A stretch of DNA of 64,000 bases, taken from NCBI GenBank assembly GCA_013368375.1, contig JAACJP010000015.1, forward strand, positions 620,001 through 684,000, given 5' to 3'. This stretch comes from Tricholomella constricta (taxonomy: Eukaryota; Basidiomycota; Agaricomycetes; Agaricales; Lyophyllaceae). The notes below the pieces were generated by a model, which had not been told where the DNA came from, ran no database searches, and worked only from the letters and a program-made list of their open reading frames with translations. The translations under genes and the position numbers were made by a program. Positions 54,446 through 64,000 of this stretch are shown here, piece by piece. Numbering within the stretch: the first letter of the stretch is position 1; every line of letters starts with the position of its first letter.

Positions 54446-56691
54446 CTTGTAAATAGACATACATAATATAGGTATCAGGCAAGCTTTTGTGATAGAGGAG
54501 AAAAGCTGTCAGGGTTAATCATCGATCTTGTGCGCCCGCCCGCCTGTCTAGAGGCTCTTTGAGTTCCATACCTCCGCGGGACACGCACTTGTGTGGGTAT
54601 GTATGTATGCGCGTTCATGCCAGTGGTATGGGTACGCGAAGATCAAGACCAGCCGCCAATAATTCTAGCTCCAGCTGCAAGTTCGAACCCCATAGTCAAG
54701 CATCTAAGTATCTATCTATGTATCTATCTGACCACATGATATCGAGCAAAAGTAAATTTCGATCAACGCCGGCAGCCGTCTTTAGTCGTTTCCCGCGAGC
54801 GCATGTATTACCCCGCGCGCCCCTTATTGCGCCTCTAGCTATATTTAGACAGGAAATCTCCGCTCCCCCCCTCCCCCCCGGGCCCCTTCTTACTTATGTT
54901 TTCTTTGGTTGGTTCCAGAGTGATAAAAAAGATCGTTGGCTACGCAACGAGCAAACCGACGCGGCGCGCACTCTATCTACTTCTATCTAGTACTGTCGTT
55001 CATGAATCCCTGGACTCATGGACGCATGGGATGGTCCTTATTCACCATGCCATTGCCAATTTCCTCGGCATCCTAATCCAAAGCTATACCAATACCAATA
55101 CTACTAATACTGATTATTGATACTGATACCGATATTGATAGTGATAGTGATACTGATACTGATAGATAGGCGTGCCTGCGCGGCTCCGAAGGCGCTAGGC
55201 GGCCGCGCTTGGGCGCTGCGAAATACACGATCGCGATCAGAGGCTGACTTTTGCGGGGTAGTAGGCGCTGGCGATACGTATACGATGCGTTGGCGGGGAA
55301 CTTTAGCAAGTGCGGGCGAGCGGACGACTCGGAGGGCGCGGGCTGGTTGGGTTGGTTTGTTGGTTTGTTGGTTTGTTGGTTTGGTCCGCGTTCGAATCCG
55401 GATTGGCTCGGAGTGTGTTTTGTGTTTTCCCTTTTTTAAGACTATTTCTCTGGCGTCTGTCGGACTTTTCTGCGGGGAGGGGAGGGCAGGGGAAGACAGG
55501 GAGAAGGGGGGGGGGGGGGTAGAGGCTAATTCGGGACATACATACATACATACATACATACAGACATAACATATATGGACGGGCTTCCATAAGGGTTCAC
55601 CTGCACGAGCGAACAGCTGCGTGTATTCCAATTCCATCGAACAAATGTCTCTTCTGCAGGACCTCCAGGAAGGGGAAGGGGAAGGACGCGTGCGCACTGC
55701 CCCACTGTCCATCCAGCTAAGTTACATCTGAGCTGAGCACACTGCACGAGATACCTACATCTGGCCTCCCCTCGATCGATCGCGATCAGTATCACCTTTC
55801 GACTGTTCCGACTCCCGAGTTCTCTTAAGCCTCAAGGCGCCGTGGGGACAGTGGATGCCTGTGATTATCTGCAGCCGCAGGAAGCGTCCAATGTAAAGGC
55901 GACGTTTATCCACATGGCATCGTGTTCATCATGTATCATGTATCATGTATCAATCGCCGCGGAAGGCCTTTGCGTCCGCGTCCGCTGTCCGCGTTTCGGT
56001 GCTTTTTTATTTTATTTTACTTTTTAGTAGATTCATGGGGTTTGGTTCCGTTTCTGTGTTCTGTGTTCTGTGTTCTCGGTTCTTTTTCCCTTTGCGTATC
56101 TGTTCTTGTCACTTGTGATCAAGTGAGTTACAACATGGGCCATGGCCTTGGCTGCACACACACTTCGCACTCGCACTCGCACTCGTACTCTCTTGATCCG
56201 CGAGAATTCCATGTAAGTGGATAGATCTCCCGAGCCACGATATGTATGGATCAGTCCATCATCACGATTGTATGTACAGCCAAATCTAGCTCCCGATTGA
56301 AGTGGAGTGGGGTATCGAATTTGGCGAATGGGCGGGTACGGGTACGGGTACGGGTATGGGTACGGGTAGGGAGGTCGTGGCAGATGGGAAGAATGGGATA
56401 TTATATGATAACGTGCAGTAGGAATGAATGCGCAGAGATCCAGAACAAAAAATTAGAGATAATATACGAGAGCGACTTTGGGGATACACGCGTGGAATAG
56501 GTATAGGTATACTATCGATAGCCGGGGGGGAGAATAGGAGCAAGGGACAGGAAAACAAAAGAAAAAGGAAAAAGAAAAGGAAAAAGGCGAAAAACACATC
56601 ATGAAGAAATTACAAGGCCAGAAGGGAAGGGAAAGAAGAAAAAAATGTGGGAAGATCTAGTGCACCACCACAGCAGCAACAGCAGCGGCGC
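54446..56691. other. Intergenic between convergent genes, rich in simple repeats
   Basis: 2.2 kb without a supported gene. Repeats: GATACT/GATAGT units 55108-55170, TTGGTTTG units 55347-55383, a run of about 14 G near 55506-55520, CATA units 55538-55562, and GGGTAC units 56335-56370. Confidence 0.6.
56335..56370 (+). repeat. GGGTAC-type hexamer repeat
   Basis: About six GGGTAC/GGGTAT units in a row, G-rich on the plus strand. Confidence 0.8.
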
Positions 56692-58748
56692 TCACCACGG
56701 ACGGTGAGGGTGCGTCTCGCCCACACTATCCGTGTCCGAGTGGCGACGGGATCCAAACCGTGCCTCCGCGCCTCGAATATCGTCATGGCGGTGGGACGAG
56801 CGGTGTGGCAGGGTGCCCGGCCACTCCCCTCCGGGCACCGCCAGGGAGTGGTGGTACACCTCGCCCGCGCGGCCATGGCCGTGCCCGTGCCCGTGCCCGT
56901 GGTCTTTGGCAGGCGCAGGGCCGTGCGCGAGGCTCGAAGTGGCGGAGCGCGGGGTGGCGGGGGAGATGGGGGAGGGGTCGCACGTGGATATGCCGTCCGA
57001 GGGCACGGAGAGGCTGAGGCCTGAGCTGCTGTGCGAGAGCGAGGAGTGCGGGTGGTGTGGGAAATCGCCGTCGCTCTCGGAGGGCGTGCGTGAGCGGTAG
57101 GAATGGTCCGGATACGACCGCGAGGCGTACGACGTCTGCGGGCGGGGGCCTGCTCTCTCCTCTGTCGATCTACGGGGAAATCGGTGGTAAATGATTTGAA
57201 TTTAATTGTTTAGATCAGATGGAAAGAAGAGAGCGCTTACCTGTGTGACTGCGAGGAGAACGAGCGCCGCCGCCAGACGTCCGCCTCGCGGCCGGGTTCG
57301 GGGAGCTCCAGGTCGTCCGATTTGAGGCGCCGCAAGACGGCGGCCGAGTCATTCGCATGGAGCCCGCGCAGGTCCTCCATAGCGGATATAGGGGGCAGAG
57401 CATACGGCGAACGGGACTGCCCCGGGTCCGCGGGTGCCTTTATGGGCGGGAGGGTGATGTGCTGCAATTCCTGGCCGCGCGGGCGCGGCTGTGGTGGTTG
57501 ACTGCCGTCCCGCAGCGACAAAGAGGGTATATCGAGGGACAGCTGGCTTCTGGAGTCGGTCGAAAGCCGGCGGGTAGGAGGGTGTGGGGCATGGGACGAG
57601 TATGGTGAGTATCTGACGGAGCTGCGCGAGGTGGAGGTGGGGCTGGCTGGGCTCTCGGGTGAGTTCCGGCCTGAGGGGTGCTGTTGTTGGTGGAAGTGCA
57701 CGTCGCGGTTGGGAGGGTAGAAGGCTGTGTGGAGGTACTGCGATGATGCCTGCGCTTGGCGAGAGTTGCCGGGGTCGTTTGGCGTCACGACTGTCCAGTT
57801 TGTGTGTGCCTCCCTGGGGGCATGCATAGTCGACGGCGCCTGGGTGTTGCGCCTCGCCCGGCGGCGATTAGGTCCTGAAGCTACGACCTGGCCATATCCA
57901 GGTTGGTCAGGAGACAGGCACGTGCTTGGGAAGGTTGGCCTATGGTGATTACTGTGTCAATAAACAGTGGCGCTTCCCCATATAAAATGCCTACCCGAAT
58001 AAAGGAATGAGATCGTCCCGTATTGTCCACGCAACTCTGTGAACATGATGAATATCGTCGTCGCAGCGACGGGTAAATGTACACACCGACGAGACAGTCG
58101 GAGAGCCACCTGATGTTTGATAGTATATAATTAGCTTTTTATTCACCTGGGAACGATGTAAATGGGCCAAACCTCATAAGGCATCCACGTTCCCTGTATT
58201 TTGAGGTATCCACCTCGTACCCGGCGAATCAGTGGTGCCAGGTCAGGTTGTGAGTCAATCATTTTGACAATGTCGGCTAACACGAAAGCGTGAGTATTAT
58301 TAACAAGTCGTGCGTTCAAAAATCGAGCTAACCTTTGGAATTTCCCAGAGCTGTGAAGAGGAAGCGTGTATGAGCATTTCGACAGCGTGTTTGATTGACA
58401 AGTGGCACACCTTTCCAGATACCCGTCCATAAAATATATCCATCGTCGATATCCATCATGATCCATTGGCCGTTCAAGGGATATTCATACACTGGTCTGT
58501 TGGAGGGAGTCGTGTGAGCGTTAGATGGTTGCAGTGAGAGGCAAGAACGTACATATAGCCTCTTGGATCGTTGCTGGTAATGTACCGGCCTTTGGTTACA
58601 TGGTGGTTAGGGCTGGCGTACGGGCGGAATCGAGGACCAGCACTCGAGGGCGATGTCTGGAGAGTGTCCTATAAATTAATTAAGCGTTAGAAAGTTTCCA
58701 AGGCCAAGACGACGCCACGATGGTTACCTGCAACATGGCGGAAGTCAT
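56692..58748 (-). CDS. APSES/KilA-N-type transcription factor with disordered C-terminus
   Basis: DNA-binding protein of the APSES/KilA-N class found in fungal cell-cycle and development regulators. About 540 residues in some nine exons. Exon 1 encodes MTSAMLQ (58748-58728). The domain, rebuilt over several short exons, reads RGYIPVYEYPLNGQWIMMDI, DDGYILWTGIWK-ALGNSK-AD, IVKMIDSQPDLAPLIRRVRG, GYLKIQGTWMPYE-VALRLSRR and VAWTIRDDLIPLFG-PTFPST. The helix around TGIWKALGNSK and the segment IQGTWMPYEVALRLSRRVAW correspond to the DNA-binding core. Then comes GPNRRRARRN, a possible nuclear signal, and a long Ser/Pro/His-rich disordered tail including alternating His-Gly. No ankyrin repeats, so it is not an Mbp1/Swi4 subunit; it is closer to the short APSES type (StuA/Xbp1-like). 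Confidence 0.85.
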
Positions 58749-59797
58749 TTTGCAAAAAGTGGCAAAGATTAAGAGGGGACGGGTTTATATGTAGAAAGAA
58801 AAGCGGGGTACCGAAGCGGTTTGATAGACAGATCTTTGTTTTGAGCTCCCGGAGGGTCGGAGACAAAACCGGGCGTTAACTATATATCAGGCCTTGCGTG
58901 GACAGACGCGATCGGTCCGTTGGGAATTCTAGAAGGGGTGAGCGATTTAATCCTTGAGCGAAGGCGAGCAACCCTAAATTGGCTGAAACAGGTCGTCATG
59001 GAGTGCTGGAAAAGGAAGGCGGTCATAAAGGAACAACGGATAAAAAAGGGAGAGCAGCCTGAGCTCCCTCGGCAAGATCGAGTGATCGGACTAATAAAGG
59101 GAATTCTCAACCCAGATCACATCGACTTCATGTTTTCCCGGGGAAAGCTCCTTCTGGAAACTGTCCCTGTGCGTTTTTCTGACAACTCATTCCCGTGCAC
59201 GGCCGCCATGTCGAAACCCAGCGCAGACGTGGCCGCATTCCAAGGGGGCAGTCAGGCGTCGAAGCAGCGCTAAGTGGTGCCATGTGAATAAGTGTGTCCC
59301 CTGAGCTGGAAGGTCCGGATGGGCTCGGGGCATTAGTGTGCAGGCGTTCCCGGAAAAACCAATCAAGCATTGGTCGAAGGCGTGAACCCGTAAGTAGGGC
59401 AACGGGATTCGGTTATGTTACGGCACAAATGCTGGGCTCCACTCAGTCCCTGCATACCGCATTCAATTTCAAGGTCCGGCGTTACTGTCGACAAGTGACG
59501 GAAGCGCTTTTTTGCTCCCATGGGTCGACCATTCCCACGGCCCTCAATTGGGCATTTGTCTTCGATCATGACGATTTCGTTAGCGTGCCTGAGAAGTGTG
59601 ATCCTCGATCACTGTGATCGCGGCGTCGAGTGTCACGAGGCGACGCTGTCCTGAGAACGTGCCCGAAGATTCGCATGAACAAACGGTCCTAACCGACACT
59701 GCGGCCCGCCCTTATCGCACCTCGGTACCGACGAGCCCTCTCCATGCGTTGATGAACCTTAACACATAAACATCTTTTTTTATCTACTCAACAAACG
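58749..59797. other. Intergenic, one unassigned plus-strand ORF
   Basis: Contains an open frame at 58920-59273 of 117 codons (starts MGILEGVSDLILERRRATLN), basic and helical, without family resemblance. No splice extension was found; treated as unsupported. Confidence 0.4.
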
Positions 59798-61506
59798 TCA
59801 AAGTCCATAACCGCTTGCGGCAAAACCGGCAAGCGCTTTCTGCACCTCGGACCCCCCCATCCCTCCCGTGGTGTATGTTACGTTGCTGACCTCGAACCCG
59901 TTGAACTGGCTCGCCGCGCAAACCGTGTATGCCCCCATGTTGTCGAACCCGAGCCAGTCCCCGACCTGCAGCGCGCTCGGCAGTGTCGTCCTCGGCGACA
60001 CGCAGTCGATCGAATCGCACGTCGGGCCCCACACGCTGCTCAGCTTCTGCGGCTCCGACTCGCGAACATGGAACGATCCGTTCATCGACAGCACGAACGG
60101 GTGAATCACCTGGTGGTCAAACAGGATGCAGTTGAACGACCCATACACCCCATCATTGATGTAGTCTGTCCTCGCCCGGAGAAACAGAAAAAAGCATAAA
60201 ACGAAAAAGAAAAAGAAAAAAACGTTAAAAAATCTGGATCGCCCATAAATCGCACAGGAAACGGAACTGACACATGACACCTGGCTGATCGGACGCCTCT
60301 GGCGTGTCCATGTCCATGTCGGTTTCAGACGCTCCGGTGAGAGGGGCCCGCCGGGCAATGATGTTGGCAGCCAGCTTGAACGCCTTGGAGACATAAAACC
60401 GGCCGGGCTCCGCAATGATCCTCAACTTTTGCGCGTGGCGATCAGGAAAGTGCTGATCGATGGCCTCTGTCAAAACAGCTGCCGCCTGCTCGAACAGCGC
60501 GTCCTCGAATCCACCGCCGACGTCGAGCAGGCTAAATGTGTACCCGGCTTCCTTCCCCATATCAAACACCGCGCGCGCACGGGAGATCGCATCGGTGTAC
60601 ACAGACGGGTCATAGCACCCGCTCCCCACGTGGAAGCTGACGCCGACGACGTCCAGCCCCAGCTCACGCGCCTTGGCGAGGAGCCCGGGGACGGTGTTGA
60701 GAGGCGCGCCGAACTTGATGCCGAATGCGCAGAGGCTCTTGGAATCATCGGTGAGTATGCGCACGACGAGCTTCGCGCTGGTGTGTGCCCGCGCGATCTT
60801 GTACAGCTCGTCCGCGTTATCGAAGGTCATCGTCTCGACGCCCATCTTCCCGGCGCTGCGGATGAACGAGACGGCCTTGCATGGGTTCGCAAAGATGATG
60901 CGCGCAGGATCGATCCCACCCACGCTCAACACCTGCGAGATTTCTCCATTCGACGCACAATCAAAGCCCGCGCCTAGTGCTGCGAGAAGCCTGATGACGT
61001 AAGGGTCCGGGTTGCATTTGACGGCTGCAGAGATGGAGAGAAAGCCATGTGTGATGATTATCAGTCAACTTTTTTTTTCTCATTTTGGAAGGCAGAGAGG
61101 CGAACGAACCGTAGAAGGGCTGAATTTCGGGAAGGCTGGTTTTCCACCGCTGGTGCTGGCGGTAGACCTGGCTGAGGTCTGCCACAAAGAAAGCTTTTTC
61201 GGCATTGGGCTCGTGTTCATTAGCGAGGCGGGAAGCCCGCATGACGCCGGCCCTGAGATGGATTTCGGGGTGCCCGTGGTGGAGGGGCGGAAGCGATGGG
61301 AAGATACGAATACCCGAGCTGAGATCGTCTTCGTCAGCAGTGGGGTCCGCGGTAACCAGAATAGAGGTGGTGGTGGTGGAAGGGAATAAGTCATCTACAA
61401 GGGTCTTTGCCCAGGTTAGATTTTCCCGGTAGTGAGAAAACGAGTCGGATCGAGACAGGGAAAAGTCAATGGGGCAGTGCGCCGGGAGAACTTCAATTTG
61501 GGACAT
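59798..61506 (-). CDS. SPE1: Ornithine decarboxylase
   Basis: PLP-dependent fold-type III enzyme that makes putrescine from ornithine, the entry step of polyamine synthesis; cytosolic homodimer. About 490 residues in three exons. Landmarks: AFFVADLSQVYRQHQRWKTS, the PLP lysine in IQPFY-AVKCNPDPYVIRLL across the first intron, GFDCASNGEI, FANPCKAVSFIRSAGKMGVE, LDVVGVSFHVGSGCYDPSVY, SLLDVGGGFED, LRIIAEPGRFYVSKAFKLAA, YYINDGVYGSFNCILFDHQV across the second intron, and WGPTCDSIDCVS with the active-site Cys. Ends GFAASGYGL. All catalytic residues are present. The N-terminal part is Ser/Thr-rich. ODC in fungi is controlled by antizyme; an antizyme gene is not in the window. Confidence 0.94.
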
Positions 61507-64000
61507 GGTATCAGTATCAGCAGGAGGAGGAGGAGCACTGAGAGGGTCTATAGTGTCTATAGGGTTTTGGTGGGCGTGAGCGTCCAGGGGGTGGGGGTTA
61601 TTCTTTATCAGTGGTTCTTTAGTAGTACCCTGCCGCCACGGTCGATGGCGAGCCGGGCGGGGAATGAGCGGCAGTCGTAAGAAAACTTCAGTCGTTGGGG
61701 GTTCCTCGCTCCCTGTTCAGCGAGGAAAGTGCTTGAAGGGCGATACAGAGGTTTTGAGAAAAATAAACAAGAATAAAAAGATGAAGACGAGCTTCGGACG
61801 ATGCGGGGGGAGTAGCGAGTGTTAGGGAGGTTCGCCTTGCGATAAAAGGCAGGGTTAGTCGCTGATTTGGGCGTTCGCAAGCGTTACCATGACTCACCTC
61901 GTACCGATGACCACCTAGAGATGAAAGGCCAGTCAGTACAATTTTTATCCGAGGAAAGGATGAAACACGGACTCTAGGGCCAGCAAACGGAGATCCTGAT
62001 TACGTTCTTGGTCAGTAATGGTGGCTGGGGCAGGTCTGGAAGTCGCGCAGCGGGTGACGACGCCAGAGAAGAAACGCTGGAGGCTGTGGTCGTTTGTGAA
62101 GAGGGCCTTTTTGCCGTTGGCTAAGGTTGTGATCTCAACTTTTTCCTCGGATAATAATTATCGATGGGTTGTCAATGTTTCGGGTCATTCCGAATCTCCT
62201 GACAAGGTCTTCATATCTAAAAATTCAACCACCCCAAACTCACTGGCCTGCCTGTTGCTGCTCGCGAGGGAGGCGTAGCCCGGAGCATTCGTTCCATTAT
62301 GCTTTAACTTTCAGGGTTGGCCGTATCCCGCCGTAATCGATTGTCGAGATCACTGACAACATGCGGGAATTCAGCCACCAGTTCCAAACTGAGCATCGAA
62401 GGGCAGCATAAACTACAATGGTGCGAAGGACATTTGACAGATTCCTATCTATATATCAACCAACCAGCTCCTCCTTCTTCTCCAAGTACCCCACTTATAT
62501 TTGCCCTCTAAGTGCAACGCATCCCACACAGGCACACCTGCGATCAGCCTCTCCGAATTCAAACTCCTCGTTCTCAGCCTCGGTATTTTATCATTTACGA
62601 CGCAAGCTGAACGCGTATTCAAAGCAGCAGGACTGACTCGTCGGAAGGTCCCTCACGGCGGCCACTTATTCTTTTTTTTTGACAGCCGAGCTGTTTTCCA
62701 GAGTGAGGCCAAGCGTATGGGCCTTGACGCCGTGGTCGTGTTAGCATCAGAAACATATCTAGGCGTCGACAGCCTTGGAAACATCCCTCCATTCTCGCCG
62801 GGCTCCACAAGGTACCGTTTCTATTTTGCGTCTGACATCTTCCCCAATCACCGGTCCCGCAATTGAAGGGGAGCGGATTCAGCGGAGCCCCCCTCCCCCC
62901 CAGTGCGACATGCGACATGCCGAGGAAACGCTCTGCCTTCGGACGTTACTGTTTAGTGTATCGGATATAAATACACCTGCCCATGTCTAAAACATGGAAC
63001 CACGGTCCCACACGCCTCTCCACTGATCATCCGGACATCCGCACGGGGAGGGGTCCTCTTAGTCCACTGGGGTGTCGTCCATTTGGCATAGATCTGCCCG
63101 CGTACCCTGCACATGCTTCGATTCAATACAGCACCTTGACACCTGCGGCCATCGATTAAATATCTCCCATGATCTCGTCTGAATGGAATACACACACACA
63201 CATGTATGTACAACCAGAATATATTGGGGGCGCTCGCGAGAGAGAGCTCCAGACTTTCACAGCCCTGGAGCTTCGATTTATCTGTCAATCAGGGACCTTG
63301 TATGTATGTAACATAATGCTGGTAGGGGCGGACTGACCGACCCACTTCGATCGAGGAATCGCCGAGTCCGAGTCTGATAGAGTTGTTATCCCTACAGCAT
63401 GCCGTTCACTATCTTACCTTTACCCCTGTCCCGAACTCCCACCTGCTGGCAAATTAATACCTCCGAGAGCATGTCTTCGTCTCGATTAGCGCTTGCATGA
63501 ACGCTGCTGCATAAGGCAACTCATTACTCTTTTCTCGAACGAAAAGGAAAGGTCGGTTGTCACTCGAAACATCTAAAATTCCTCCTTTCCCGGAAGCTCA
63601 GATGATAACTTAATGTCGTTGCTGCCGCTGGCGATATCTTATCCCCCTTGGGAGTGAGTCCTGGGTCCTGGTTGCAAGGCAATGTTATGTTGCAGTTAGC
63701 CGTTTTTCTCATGAACTCTTTAAGCCGAACTGAGATGGCCTGGGTTTCCCGCGGAATTTCGTTTTTGCCTCCTTCAGCTATTGTACTTACTGTATGTGTG
63801 TGTGATCTGCCAAGTGCGATCTTTTCATATCGGCCGACATTGCTGGCTTCCCAGCCAGCCTTTGAGTTCTCGAAGCCCCGTCACAAAAACGAGGCATCCA
63901 TACCCACGAAACCGGTGCAAACGGTCCTGGCTGCGATCATTACGGGGGAGGGAGTGGCTTCGAGGAATGGGATATGATTGAAATCTATCCAGGTCGCAAC
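61507..64000. other. Right-end region, no gene supported
   Basis: 2.5 kb upstream of ODC to the window edge. The first 400 bases look like a pyrimidine-rich 5' leader (minus strand), with a possible GTGAGT leader intron near 61898. A plus ORF at 62501-62866 contains protein-like stretches (AISLSEFKLLVLSLGI, TQAERVFKAAGLTRRKVPHG) but no family is recognised. The rest has only short ORFs. Confidence 0.45.

Noticed and set aside
58920..59273. 117-codon plus-strand ORF as a gene
   Set aside because: No family resemblance, no splice partners and an A-rich start context; kept only as an unassigned ORF.
61855..61890. Short upstream ORF (MVTLANAQISD) before ornithine decarboxylase
   Set aside because: The ATG sits just inside a GTGAGT donor, so it is probably within a leader intron and not in the mature transcript.
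62501..62866. ORF with AERVFKAAGLTRRK as a transposase dimerisation domain
   Set aside because: The resemblance to hAT C-termini is limited to a few residues and no catalytic part is nearby.

Overview
This window is nuclear DNA of a filamentous basidiomycete, most likely a mushroom-forming Agaricomycete. Genes are broken by many short introns (about 45-70 nt, GTRNGT...YAG). Homologues include typical eukaryotic and fungal proteins (GUP1, POP5, ERV41, PHO87/90/91, an APSES/KilA-N factor, ENA ATPases). A 52-codon ORF ends in CVVA, the CaaX ending of mushroom mating pheromone precursors. There are no bacterial operons, CRISPR arrays or convincing tRNA/rRNA genes. Gene models below were spliced by eye; exon edges come from splice consensus plus family motifs.

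Layout, left to right: GUP1 (partial, -); a small hypothetical gene (-); an FAD monooxygenase (-); BioF-type KAPA synthase ending in the peroxisomal signal SKL (-); POP5 of RNase P/MRP (-); an uncertain coding-like stretch (-); a DUF4139 protein (+); an extremely intron-dense formamidase (-); a TPR protein (-); a secreted ricin-B/CBM13 protein (+). Then comes a notable block: unknown gene 'A' (-), a MINDY-type deubiquitinase (+) and unknown gene 'B' (+). A and B are diverged paralogues with two conserved intron positions, and both promoters carry TATA boxes and clusters of TGGCCA palindromes. Next are two tandem ENA-type cation P-type ATPases (-), SDHC (+), ERV41 (-), the pheromone precursor (-), a 1.08-kb terminal-inverted-repeat element, monothiol glutaredoxin GRX3/4 (-), an SPX-domain phosphate transporter (+), an APSES/KilA-N factor (-) and ornithine decarboxylase (-). 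The last 2.5 kb holds no gene I can support.

Most genes are housekeeping: mitochondrial respiration, polyamine synthesis, Fe-S/redox control, phosphate and sodium transport, ER-Golgi traffic, tRNA processing and biotin synthesis. The accessory or less described parts are the A/B paralogue pair around the deubiquitinase, the lone pheromone precursor, the TIR element, the micro-exons in formamidase and MINDY, and the lectin-like secreted protein. Long intergenic stretches are mostly simple-sequence repeats with no supported gene.
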